Source: an uncultured Senegalimassilia sp.
GTDB taxonomy: Bacteria; Actinomycetota; Coriobacteriia; Coriobacteriales; Eggerthellaceae
DNA: 6,721 nucleotides
NCBI GenBank assembly: GCA_934661765.1
Contig: CAKUJT010000124.1
Span: 1-6,721, forward strand
Direction: 5' to 3'
The notes beneath the pieces are model-generated. The model saw only the letters and a list, made by a program, of their open reading frames with translations, was not told where the DNA came from and did not search any database. Position 1 is the stretch's first letter. Every line of letters begins with the position of its first letter. Shown piece after piece: positions 1-6,640 of this stretch. A program made the translations under genes and the position numbers.

Positions 1-39
1 CAGAAGATCGCGCGTTCCCTCCGGGGAGTTGATTGCCAT
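1..39 (-). CDS. hisS: Histidyl-tRNA synthetase-like protein, N-terminal fragment (partial)
   Basis: An ATG at 39-37 on the minus strand opens 13 codons reading MAINSPEGTRDLL before the window ends. The 'P-x-GT-x-D-L/I-L' pattern right after the start is typical of the N-terminus of class II histidyl-tRNA synthetases, which attach histidine to tRNA(His) in the cytoplasm. The start is supported by an AAGGA Shine-Dalgarno site (46-50) six bases before the ATG and by a good -10 box at 107-112. The paralogue HisZ, the regulatory subunit of ATP phosphoribosyltransferase, has a similar N-terminus and cannot be excluded from 13 residues. The gene follows the TPR gene on the same strand after a 227-bp gap with its own likely promoter, so it is probably transcribed independently. 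The rest lies outside the window. Confidence 0.6.
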   Translation of the reverse strand, partial: MAINSPEGTRDLL

Positions 40-40
40 G

Positions 41-101
41 ACGGTTCCTTACTTCCAATAGCTTACGTTCCGATGGTGCGGACGGTTGAAAACGGTTAAC
101 C
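41..101. repeat. Cluster of three ACGGTT repeats in the hisS leader
   Basis: ACGGTT occurs at 41-46, 82-87 and 92-97 on the plus strand. The last two copies sit in tandem 10-bp units (ACGGTTGAAA then ACGGTTAACC, 82-101), one helical turn apart, and the second ends in the 8-bp palindrome GGTTAACC (94-101). The pair lies just downstream of the proposed -10 box, where an operator could block transcription. This is a pattern observation; no regulator is known to me for it. Confidence 0.35.
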
Positions 102-106
102 CTTGC

Positions 107-112
107 ATTGTA
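107..112 (-). promoter_or_regulatory. Probable -10 element of the hisS-like gene
   Basis: The minus strand reads TACAAT, five of six matches to the sigma-A consensus TATAAT, inside otherwise very GC-rich DNA. Transcription would begin near position 100 and give a leader of about 60 nt before the ATG at 39. No good -35 hexamer is visible 16-18 bp upstream (the best register reads CCGCTG), so the promoter may need an activator, or the match may be fortuitous. Confidence 0.4.
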
Positions 113-266
113 ACGCAGACATTGCCACGCAGCGGCCCGCCTGCCGCAGCCCCACGCAATCAGCGCGGCGAGGGTCGCAGACGGGCGCGTCGGTTGCACG
201 CAGACAGCGCGGCTGCGGCGCGGGCAGGCAAGCGCAGCGGTTGCCCACAAGCGGCGGCGAGCGACG

Positions 267-3062
267 TTACGCGGGCTCGCCGAAGCTGCGCAGCACTCCC
301 ATGAGCGCATCGTCGGGACGATGGCGCAGGCGCGTGGCGAGCAGGCTGCGGGCCACGTTCGCAAGGCCGGCATCGCAGGCGGCGGACAGGGCCGCATCGA
401 TGACGTCGAGCGTCTCGGACGCGGGCGCGCAAGGGATTCCCTCGGCGGCAAGGGCCGCCTCCACGCCACCTGCCGGCGGGATGGATGCGCCGGTCTCGGT
501 CACCAGCTCGCGCAGCTCGGCCGTGGCCTGCATGGCGATGGACGGCGATGTCTCGACCGCTTTCAGATAGCACGCCACGCCCGCTTCGGCGCTGCCGCGC
601 TTCCACATCACGTATCCCAGCTGGTAGTACATGAGCGCGATGTCGGTAGGCTGCAGGGAGACGCGAAGACCCGCGCGCAGCACATCGAAGGCGCGTCCCA
701 TATCGCCTTGCAGCATATAGGCGCGCCCGAGCACCCGGTAGCCCATGGCGCACGACGGGCCCATGGCCACAGCGGCGCGGCCGTAGCGCAACGCCTCGTC
801 GGCGCGCTCGAACGAGCGCTCCAACAGGTGCGTGACCTCCAGGTGGCACAGGTAGAACGAGTCGGGCACCACGCGCACGCGCTTGCCGGCGTCGGCAGCG
901 GCATCGGGGACCGCAACGATGTCGGATGCCGGACCCTCGCCCGCCTCGTTCGCCGCATCCGCTTCGCTGTCACGCGGTACCGACTGCGTTGCACGGGAAA
1001 CGTTGTACAGCACCTTGGCGCTGTAGCTGTCGAACGCGCGGTACACCTCCTGGGAGCCGTCGGCGAAACCGTCGAGCAGCTGAGCCTCGGCGATGGCGCC
1101 GGTGAGCGCCTCCACGGCGGCTGCGGGATCGGTCTCGGCAAGCGAATGCACGCGGCCGAGCGCCACCAGGCAGCGGTCCTCGCCCAGGAAGCGCCCCACC
1201 ACCGCATTCTGATCGGCGGCGTCGATGGAGCCCTCGGCAAGCGCGGCCATCAGGCGCGTGCACGCCGAGACGGCGCGCTCGTCCTTCGCGTCGAGCGCGG
1301 CGGACTGCACGCGGCGCACGGCGGCGATGGCCTCGGTGGCGCTTTGCGCTTCCACGAGCGAATCCGCCAGGCCCTCGGCCATGCGGCGATACGCCGTGTC
1401 GTATTCGATATCGAGATCGCGCTCGCACCTCGCGCCCAGGGGCCCTTGCGCCCACGTCGGAAGCTCGCCTGCCTGGTCATCGGCGCTCCATGACTCGAAC
1501 ACGGGGTGCATCACGCGCTGGCGCGGCACCTGGGCGTCGGCAACGTCATAACGCGCTCCCGCGGCATCGAGCAGCTCACGGGGATCGCCCGCGATAGCTT
1601 GCTTGAAACCGCCGCGCTCAGCGTACAACGCACGGTCCAGATCGACCTCGAACAGCGCCGTTTCCCGGGAATCGCGCAACTGCTCCGACGCGGCCGGCGC
1701 GCCCAGCACGGCGGGAACAGCCTGCTTGGGTCCTGCGGCAGGCGCATCCTGCGGCGCCTGCGGATCGGGCAGCGGGAACGCCATCAGCTTTACCTGGGCA
1801 ATGCCCGGCTCGGTGGCGAAAGCATGGTCGGCGAGCAGCAGGCCCACGCGCATAACGTAGGGAAGCGCCGTCCCCTCTTCGCCGCTCGCAGCGCCCGGCG
1901 CCATGCCCTCCGGCGGCATGGTCAGGCAAAACGCCGCCTGACCGGAGCCGATATCGCCCGCAAGCTCCACATCCACGCGCACGGGAAGGCGCAGCTGCTC
2001 GATTGCCAGCGCCAAGCGGCAGCGCACGCCCCATTCGCCGCCCTCGTGCCCGGACGGGGCGCCATCGGGCATGCCGCCCGCCAGGTCCTGCTCGCCCACC
2101 GCGACGAACAGCTGCGCATCGGCCTGACGGCACTCGTCGAGCCCCGCCGCATCGGCGCGGTCGCCCATGCGCTCGCATAACAAGATGAAGCGGTTGAGCG
2201 CCGCCTCGATTCCCCACAGCTCCTGATCGGAGATGTCGGCATCCTCCTGGTTGCGGACCAGATAGGCCAAGTGCGCGTACTTCGTGGAACGCACGAGGCG
2301 CACGGCCTCATCGGAGACGCCGCGCTCATGGATGGCGAACAGGCCGGCTTGCTCAAGGTTTTCCAGCAGAAGCTTGACGGCGCCGGGCGCTTCGAGCTGA
2401 GGGTCCGCCACCGCGCGCTGAACCTGGCCCGCAAGCTCGCGCAACGCCTCGAAGGGCTTTTCAGGCCCCAAAGCGTCGAGAACGCCCATGACGCCGCGGC
2501 TAGGAACGGCGGGCGCGCCCATGGCCGGCCGGAAGCACAGCGCGAAATACGCGCGCGCCATGAATTCCTTGTAAGTCATGGCCTTGCATTCGTCGAAGCG
2601 ATACCACGTGTCCGATACCTTATATAGATCGGCCGTTCCCTTGTAGGCCGCCACGCAGCGCGCCGCGTCGCCCTCGCCGTCATGCACATACACGTATCCG
2701 GCGGTTTTCACTGCGTCCTGGGCCACGTCGTTGAATCGCGCAATCTCCATGTCGGGCGTGCGGGCCGGCGGCGCGACCTGCGGCTCGTCGCAGGCGAACA
2801 CGCGCCCGTACCTGTCCAGGTACGCCACGATGCGCATGGCCTGGTCGCTAGGGGAATCACCCTCCAGATGCACCAGGTACATGCCGCCGCTTTTCGGCTT
2901 CGGCCGCATCACGCGGCCGCCCACCACGCCGAACGCCCCGGAAAAAACCGTGCCGTCGGCGAGCGCGGGCACGGCGTTGCGCAAAACCTTGCAACGCACG
3001 CCCAATAGCTTCTCGTGCGACTCAAGCCGCCACAAGCCTTCTTTTCCCGCAACTTTTTGCAC
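267..3062 (-). CDS. Large TPR-containing protein of unknown function
   Basis: About 931 residues with no signal peptide or membrane segment, so probably cytosolic. I do not recognise the N-terminal part. Counting from the GTG start, residues 1-95 look like a compact alpha/beta segment. Residues about 190-310 are helical. Residues about 355-435 look beta-rich, followed by an Ala/Pro-rich linker (about 434-464). A long helical region covers about 550-690, then an acidic Ala-rich, probably disordered linker (about 694-730). The clearest homology signal is at about 733-848: two to three TPR-like helical pairs with the usual small/aromatic spacing (for example YRVLGRAYMLQGD and YYQLGYVMWKRG). TPRs bind partner proteins, so a scaffold or adaptor role is possible but unproven. 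A TTG 18 bases upstream (3080) is in frame but has no Shine-Dalgarno site; the GTG at 3062 has AAAGGA nine bases before it and is preferred. The frame is open throughout with codon use like its neighbours. The leader carries a terminator-like hairpin. Confidence 0.85.
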   Translation of the reverse strand: MQKVAGKEGLWRLESHEKLLGVRCKVLRNAVPALADGTVFSGAFGVVGGRVMRPKPKSGGMYLVHLEGDSPSDQAMRIVAYLDRYGRVFACDEPQVAPPARTPDMEIARFNDVAQDAVKTAGYVYVHDGEGDAARCVAAYKGTADLYKVSDTWYRFDECKAMTYKEFMARAYFALCFRPAMGAPAVPSRGVMGVLDALGPEKPFEALRELAGQVQRAVADPQLEAPGAVKLLLENLEQAGLFAIHERGVSDEAVRLVRSTKYAHLAYLVRNQEDADISDQELWGIEAALNRFILLCERMGDRADAAGLDECRQADAQLFVAVGEQDLAGGMPDGAPSGHEGGEWGVRCRLALAIEQLRLPVRVDVELAGDIGSGQAAFCLTMPPEGMAPGAASGEEGTALPYVMRVGLLLADHAFATEPGIAQVKLMAFPLPDPQAPQDAPAAGPKQAVPAVLGAPAASEQLRDSRETALFEVDLDRALYAERGGFKQAIAGDPRELLDAAGARYDVADAQVPRQRVMHPVFESWSADDQAGELPTWAQGPLGARCERDLDIEYDTAYRRMAEGLADSLVEAQSATEAIAAVRRVQSAALDAKDERAVSACTRLMAALAEGSIDAADQNAVVGRFLGEDRCLVALGRVHSLAETDPAAAVEALTGAIAEAQLLDGFADGSQEVYRAFDSYSAKVLYNVSRATQSVPRDSEADAANEAGEGPASDIVAVPDAAADAGKRVRVVPDSFYLCHLEVTHLLERSFERADEALRYGRAAVAMGPSCAMGYRVLGRAYMLQGDMGRAFDVLRAGLRVSLQPTDIALMYYQLGYVMWKRGSAEAGVACYLKAVETSPSIAMQATAELRELVTETGASIPPAGGVEAALAAEGIPCAPASETLDVIDAALSAACDAGLANVARSLLATRLRHRPDDALMGVLRSFGEPA

Positions 3063-3071
3063 GCTGAACCA

Positions 3072-3077
3072 TCCTTT
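3072..3077 (-). promoter_or_regulatory. Ribosome binding site deciding the TPR gene start
   Basis: The minus strand reads GAAAGGAT, with AAAGGA ending nine bases before the GTG at 3062. The longer alternative start, TTG at 3080, overlaps this site and has no purine-rich Shine-Dalgarno sequence upstream. This favours GTG at 3062 and a protein six residues shorter than the longest open frame. Confidence 0.6.
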
Positions 3078-3110
3078 CAAATGCTGGCGAATAGCTTAAC
3101 AGAGTATGCG

Positions 3111-3141
3111 AAAAGCCGCCGACCTGCTGGTCGACGGCTTT
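3111..3141 (-). terminator. Intrinsic terminator or attenuator upstream of the TPR gene
   Basis: On the minus strand, AAAGCCGTCGACC pairs with GGTCGGCGGCTTT around a 4-nt loop (AGCA). This gives a 13-bp stem with one G-U pair, and the RNA ends in UUUU (complement of 3111-3114). It is a textbook Rho-independent terminator. It lies about 49 nt before the TPR start codon and about 150 nt after the HIT stop codon, beyond a first terminator at 3221-3258. It could be a back-up terminator for HIT read-through, the end of a short RNA, or an attenuator in the TPR leader. Confidence 0.75.
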
Positions 3142-3220
3142 CATCGTCGATAGATGCGTTGCAGCGAAAGAGGCTTTTGAACCGGACGCGTAACGCTACG
3201 TCCGCGAAGCGTCTGCGGCG
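3142..3220 (-). other. Segment between the two terminators, possible structured leader or short RNA
   Basis: The 79 bases between the two terminators contain no credible gene. On the minus strand they can form a 6-bp hairpin CGGACG/CGTCCG (3183-3204). A second one, TCGACG/CGTCGA (3131-3150), would use the left arm of the downstream terminator and so exclude it. The run AAAAGCC (minus strand, about 3174-3180) is also complementary to the terminator's GGCTTTT. The arrangement would fit an attenuated leader, but the alternative stems are much weaker than the terminator itself. Confidence 0.3.
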
Positions 3221-3258
3221 AAACGGAAACGCCGCCCGCCTTTCGGCAAGCGGCGTTC
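3221..3258 (-). terminator. Intrinsic terminator of the HIT gene
   Basis: The minus strand has AACGCCGCTTGCC pairing with GGCGGGCGGCGTT around a GAAA tetraloop. The 13-bp stem includes two G-U pairs, one more G-U can close the base, and the stem is followed by TTTCCGTTT. It starts about 36 nt after the HIT stop codon and is the natural end of the HIT transcript. Confidence 0.75.
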
Positions 3259-3293
3259 TGCGATCAAAGCCTATTGCGTTGCGGTTGCGGGCG

Positions 3294-3659
3294 CTAGCCC
3301 TCCACGCGCTGGGAGTTCTCGAACGTGAAGCGGCCCATCTTCACGCCGCCCAGGATGTGGATGTGGAAGTGCTTGACCGTTGCGGCGGAGTCGGGGCCGG
3401 TGTTCATAACCGTGCGGAAGCCGGACTCGCGCACGCCCTTGAGCTCGGCGACCTTCGGCACCACGGACAGCATATGGCCGAGCACCTCGGCCGGGATGCC
3501 GTCGCACAGGTCGTCATAGTGCTTCTTCGGGACGAGCAGGGTGTGCACGGGGGCCTCGGGCTCGATGTCGTCGAACGCGAAGCAGATATCGTCCTCGTAC
3601 ACCTTGTTCGTGGGGATCTCCCCGGAGATGAGTTTGCAGAACAGGCAGTCATCGGCCAT
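3294..3659 (-). CDS. HIT family protein (Hint-like nucleotide hydrolase/transferase)
   Basis: A 121-residue protein, the usual length for bacterial Hint proteins, which hydrolyse nucleoside phosphoramidates and acyl-adenylates in the cytoplasm. The HIT signature is clear: HFHIHILGG at 97-105, with His97, His99 and His101; the middle histidine is the expected nucleophile. The N-terminus has the family's CLFCKLISGEIP block (5-16), with Cys5 and Cys8 as likely zinc ligands in this subgroup, then VYEDD, and LLVPKKHY (41-48). Two departures from classic Hint are visible. The Gln of the usual 'GQ-S/T-V' before the histidine triad is Ala (AATV, 92-95). The C-terminal WPPG-type tail is replaced by a different ending. 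The ATG at 3659 has AGGA seven bases upstream. The gene follows leuB after 125 bp on the same strand, and a strong terminator follows. Physiological substrate unknown. Confidence 0.95.
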   Translation of the reverse strand: MADDCLFCKLISGEIPTNKVYEDDICFAFDDIEPEAPVHTLLVPKKHYDDLCDGIPAEVLGHMLSVVPKVAELKGVRESGFRTVMNTGPDSAATVKHFHIHILGGVKMGRFTFENSQRVEG

Positions 3660-3755
3660 TTGAGGTTCCTTTCGTCGAAGGGGTGCGGCGGCGCGGCGCC
3701 GATCCGCACGAACAGTTTACCGCACGGGGCCGCATCGCGACCCCGCGAACCTGTT

Positions 3756-3777
3756 GCAGCGGGAACTTCCCCGCTGC
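3756..3777 (-). terminator. GC-rich hairpin just after leuB, possible terminator lacking a U-tract
   Basis: On the minus strand GCAGCGGG pairs with CCCGCTGC around a 6-nt loop, a perfect 8-bp stem beginning eight bases after the leuB stop codon. The following bases (AACAGGTTCG) are not T-rich, so it is not a canonical intrinsic terminator. High-GC actinobacteria are reported to use such tail-less hairpins, but it may equally protect the mRNA 3' end or leave leuB and HIT partly co-transcribed. The rest of the 125-bp gap shows a second weaker stem (CGCGGGG with CCCCGTGCG) and a TAAACT box (3714-3719, minus strand) that could be a -10 element for the HIT gene without a recognisable -35. Confidence 0.35.
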
Positions 3778-3784
3778 TCGGCGC

Positions 3785-4894
<1,110 letters not shown>

Positions 4895-4923
4895 GATGCG
4901 AGCCTCTTTCAAAAGGTGATTAG

Positions 4924-4942
4924 GTTACGTTCACATAGTAAC
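4924..4942. promoter_or_regulatory. GTTAC-N9-GTAAC inverted repeat over the leuB -10 box
   Basis: GTTAC at 4924-4928 and GTAAC at 4938-4942 form a perfect 5-bp dyad with a 9-bp spacer, and the right half overlaps the proposed -10 element. The centre-to-centre distance of 14 bp is somewhat longer than one helical turn. A dimeric repressor bound here would cover the promoter. Chance occurrence is possible for so short a dyad. Confidence 0.35.
4935..4940 (-). promoter_or_regulatory. Candidate -10 element of leuB
   Basis: The minus strand reads TACTAT (four to five of six matches to TATAAT) about 41 bp before the leuB ATG, predicting a leader of roughly 33 nt. No convincing -35 box lies 16-18 bp upstream (the best register reads GCTGTT). 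The predicted leader is too short for a leucine-rich leader peptide or a T-box, and none is seen. Confidence 0.35.
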
Positions 4943-4966
4943 GCACTAGGGCTTCCAAACAGCCTA

Positions 4967-4978
4967 TTCCCGTGGGAA
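4967..4978. promoter_or_regulatory. Palindrome TTCCCGTGGGAA in the divergent region
   Basis: TTCCC at 4967-4971 and GGGAA at 4974-4978 are separated by GT, making a 12-bp hyphenated palindrome. It lies just upstream of the -35 region expected for leuB, a normal place for an activator site. I know of no specific regulator for it. Confidence 0.35.
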
Positions 4979-5046
4979 ATATGGATATGTTCACGCAGGA
5001 CGATGCGCGCTTTGGCGACGAAACGGCGGCGGCGCCGTCCGGGCGT

Positions 5047-5056
5047 TTTCGCGAAA
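5047..5056. promoter_or_regulatory. Palindrome TTTCGCGAAA upstream of the zinc-ribbon gene
   Basis: A perfect 10-bp palindrome about 48 bp upstream of the candidate -35 box of the zinc-ribbon gene. A 6-bp stem with a 4-nt loop (ACGGCG/CGCCGT, 5023-5038) lies just to its left. It could be an operator, but it is short and the assignment rests on symmetry alone. Confidence 0.25.
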
Positions 5057-5103
5057 TGGGCCGCTCCATTGCCGGAGGTGCTGCTTTTTGGGCCGCGTGG
5101 GGC

Positions 5104-5133
5104 TTGCCGCGGGCGCGGCGGCTCAGGCATACT
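5104..5133 (+). promoter_or_regulatory. Candidate promoter of the zinc-ribbon gene
   Basis: TTGCCG (5104-5109, four of six matches to TTGACA) is followed after 18 bp by CATACT (5128-5133, four of six matches to TATAAT). Transcription would start near 5140, giving a leader of about 30 nt that includes the Shine-Dalgarno site. If correct, it also rules out translation from the far-upstream in-frame GTG at 4972. Confidence 0.4.
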
Positions 5134-5156
5134 CGCACACAGCAGCCCCAACGCCC

Positions 5157-5163
5157 AAGGAGG
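5157..5163 (+). promoter_or_regulatory. Strong Shine-Dalgarno site deciding the zinc-ribbon gene start
   Basis: AAGGAGG is a full match to the anti-Shine-Dalgarno core and sits six bases before the ATG at 5170. The reading frame is open back to a GTG at 4972, but that start has no such site and would add 66 residues of low-complexity Arg/Ala-rich sequence. The ATG at 5170 is therefore chosen. Confidence 0.75.
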
Positions 5164-5169
5164 CCTTAT

Positions 5170-6507
5170 ATGGAAGGGTTCTTCGCCATCAAATGCCGCA
5201 ACTGCGGCGGCCCCATGTACTCCCACCAGCAAACCCGCAGCTTCGATTGCGCCTATTGCGGGGCGAGCACGCCCTGGGCCGAGGGCGGACCGGAGCCGGC
5301 GCCCGCCATGGGCATCCGCCATACGCCGCTTCAGGTGGTTGACGGCCTGCTGAAGCTGACGCACGTCTCGCAGCTTGAGCCCGCGCAGGATTCCGACTGG
5401 TACTACTACAAGCCCTACTGGCGCAACATGTCGCTGCTCGAGCGGCTGTTATGGGAAGACCCCGCAACCGCCGATGAGTTCCAAAACGCCGAGCACGTGA
5501 GCGTCCCCTGCCCGTTTTGCGGGGCGGCCTTCGAGGGCAAATCCACCCAAAGCGTGTTCGAGTGCCCCTCGTGCGGCAATAAGATCGGTGTTGCGGACCT
5601 GCTCAAACCCGGCACGTTCAGCAAGCGACTTTCTATGGGCACGGGGGCGGAATACATCCCTGAGCAGGCCCTCCCCTGCCGCGTATCCGCCCAGCAGGCG
5701 CGCGCGAACGCCCTTGCGCTCGTGCGTCAACATCCAAACGCCTTCGCCGGACACGACGTGGACAAGGCCATCGAGGAGCAGATGGCCCTCACGTATGTGC
5801 CCGTGGAGCTTGCCGACCTGCGCATGATGGCGTCTTTTCCCGGAAAGATGCCGGGCAAGGAATCGCAGGTGTACTTCGAAGTGCTCGATTGGGCATGGCC
5901 GAAGACCTATTTCGTCGACATTCCGCTCATGGGACTGCTCGAACCCTGGGATTTCTCGACGGTGGCCCCGTTCGACCCCGCCATGCAGGAAGGCGATTTC
6001 CGCGTCATAGCCGTCGAAGGCCTGCTGAAGAAGAGCGCCGTCATCGACAAGCTGACATATTCGCTTGCGGGAAACGATGCCGAGAAGGCGTTCGGATACA
6101 GCCAGAAGAGCATGCGCCAATGGGACCGCAGCGTGCGCAAACACGCATCGGGGCTGATGCTTGTGCCCGTCTATTACGTCGATCGGCCCGCCTCGGATGG
6201 ACGCGATGGCGAGCAGGTGCGCATAGCCGTGAACGGGCAAACGGGTCGCGCCGCCGCCGTGGTGTTCAGCGAGAAGAAGGAGATCCACGTGCAGGCGCCG
6301 CTCAACCCGGGACTTTACCTGTCCGCCGAGAGCACCGTGCATGCAACGCCCATCGAGGTGAAGTGCGCGAAATCGCCGTTTTTGTACAAGATCGTCCGCA
6401 TCGGCGGCAACGGGGGCGCCGTCCAAACGGCAACGGCCGGCGAAGCGTCGTACCGGGAGGAGAAACCACGCCGCAAAGGCCTGCTCAGCAAGCTGTTCGG
6501 GGATTAG
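5170..6507 (+). CDS. Double zinc-ribbon protein of unknown function (TFIIB-type zinc-ribbon family-like)
   Basis: A 445-residue protein with two zinc ribbons of the CxxC...CxxC type: Cys9/Cys12 with Cys27/Cys30, and Cys114/Cys117 with Cys132/Cys135. The later part resembles the bacterial family often named 'TFIIB-type zinc ribbon-containing protein'. It has a YIPEQALPCRVSAQQA segment (162-177), a YVPVEL strand (209-214), a PLMGLLEPWDF/PFDPAM segment (252-272), and near the end LMLVPVYYVD (329-338) followed by VNGQTGRAAA (354-363), matching the family's NGQTG motif. Unlike many relatives, it shows no C-terminal membrane helices. It ends in a basic Arg/Lys-rich stretch and the short amphipathic KGLLSKLFGD, which might touch membrane or protein. 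Function of the family is unknown to me. The gene stands alone, divergent from leuB, with no clear partner in the window and no intrinsic terminator close downstream. Confidence 0.85.
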   Translation: MEGFFAIKCRNCGGPMYSHQQTRSFDCAYCGASTPWAEGGPEPAPAMGIRHTPLQVVDGLLKLTHVSQLEPAQDSDWYYYKPYWRNMSLLERLLWEDPATADEFQNAEHVSVPCPFCGAAFEGKSTQSVFECPSCGNKIGVADLLKPGTFSKRLSMGTGAEYIPEQALPCRVSAQQARANALALVRQHPNAFAGHDVDKAIEEQMALTYVPVELADLRMMASFPGKMPGKESQVYFEVLDWAWPKTYFVDIPLMGLLEPWDFSTVAPFDPAMQEGDFRVIAVEGLLKKSAVIDKLTYSLAGNDAEKAFGYSQKSMRQWDRSVRKHASGLMLVPVYYVDRPASDGRDGEQVRIAVNGQTGRAAAVVFSEKKEIHVQAPLNPGLYLSAESTVHATPIEVKCAKSPFLYKIVRIGGNGGAVQTATAGEASYREEKPRRKGLLSKLFGD

Positions 6508-6538
6508 ACGCGTCCCGCCGCACATCCCTGGACCGCAA

Positions 6539-6640
6539 ATGAACAGGGGACGGAGGTGTGTTCACGGTTGGATGAACTGGGGGGCGCAGGCGCATTCGCA
6601 GCCAAAAGCAGGTGCGAACCGGGGGCAGAAGCGCGTTCAC
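6539..6640. repeat. Three degenerate GAAC...GTTCAC repeat units downstream of the zinc-ribbon gene
   Basis: Unit 1 (6541-6565) starts GAACAGGGGACGG and ends GTTCAC. Unit 3 (6616-6640) starts GAACCGGGGGCAG and also ends GTTCAC, with identical length (25 nt) and identity at GAAC-GGGG-C-GA-G-G-GTTCAC. Unit 2 (6574-6599) starts GAACTGGGG and ends ATTCGC, one base longer and more diverged. In unit 1 the ends form a perfect inverted repeat TGAACA/TGTTCA (6540-6545 and 6559-6564) around a G-rich core. A weaker fourth copy may start at 6654. The style, including the GAACAGGGGACGG core, resembles REP-like elements associated with IS200-like (RAYT) transposases, but no transposase gene is in the window. 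Confidence 0.5.

Larger units (their letters stand above)
40..266. other. Intergenic region between the TPR gene and the hisS-like gene
   Basis: These 227 bases hold the hisS Shine-Dalgarno site, the -10 candidate and the ACGGTT cluster at the left. The right-hand part (about 120-266) is very GC-rich. It has a modest hairpin (GGCAA 227-231 with TTGCC 241-245) and a long-range 9-base complement (143-151 with 211-219), but no T-run follows either on the minus strand. No canonical intrinsic terminator for the TPR gene is therefore seen. No tRNA or convincing small ORF is visible; the open frames here are extensions or shadows in GC-rich DNA. Confidence 0.6.

Noticed and set aside
143..219. Long-range 9-bp inverted repeat GCCGCAGCC/GGCTGCGGC as a regulatory structure
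   Set aside because: In DNA this GC-rich a 9-bp complement over 77 bp is expected by chance with fair probability, and no T-tract or conserved element accompanies it.
321..1493. Long plus-strand open frame of 390 codons opposite the TPR gene
   Set aside because: It is antisense to the TPR gene, whose frame is longer and has a Shine-Dalgarno site and TPR motifs. The product is His/Gly/Arg-rich, typical of GC-rich shadow frames.
3142..3220. Possible tRNA between the two terminators (GGTTCAAAA resembles a T-loop)
   Set aside because: The bases flanking the loop cannot form a 5-bp T stem, and no acceptor or anticodon arm can be drawn.
5060..5089. T-run at 5085-5089 as an intrinsic terminator on the plus strand
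   Set aside because: Only a 4-bp stem (CTCC/GGAG) lies nearby, it is not adjacent to the T-run, and no plus-strand gene lies upstream to terminate.
4972..5169. N-terminal extension of the zinc-ribbon protein from GTG 4972
   Set aside because: The 66 extra residues are low complexity, and the ATG at 5170 has a perfect AAGGAGG site and a zinc ribbon starting nine residues later.
5449..6525. Minus-strand open frame of 358 codons opposite the zinc-ribbon gene
   Set aside because: It is antisense to a protein with eight correctly spaced cysteines and a strong start, and the product is His/Arg/Gly-rich without motifs.
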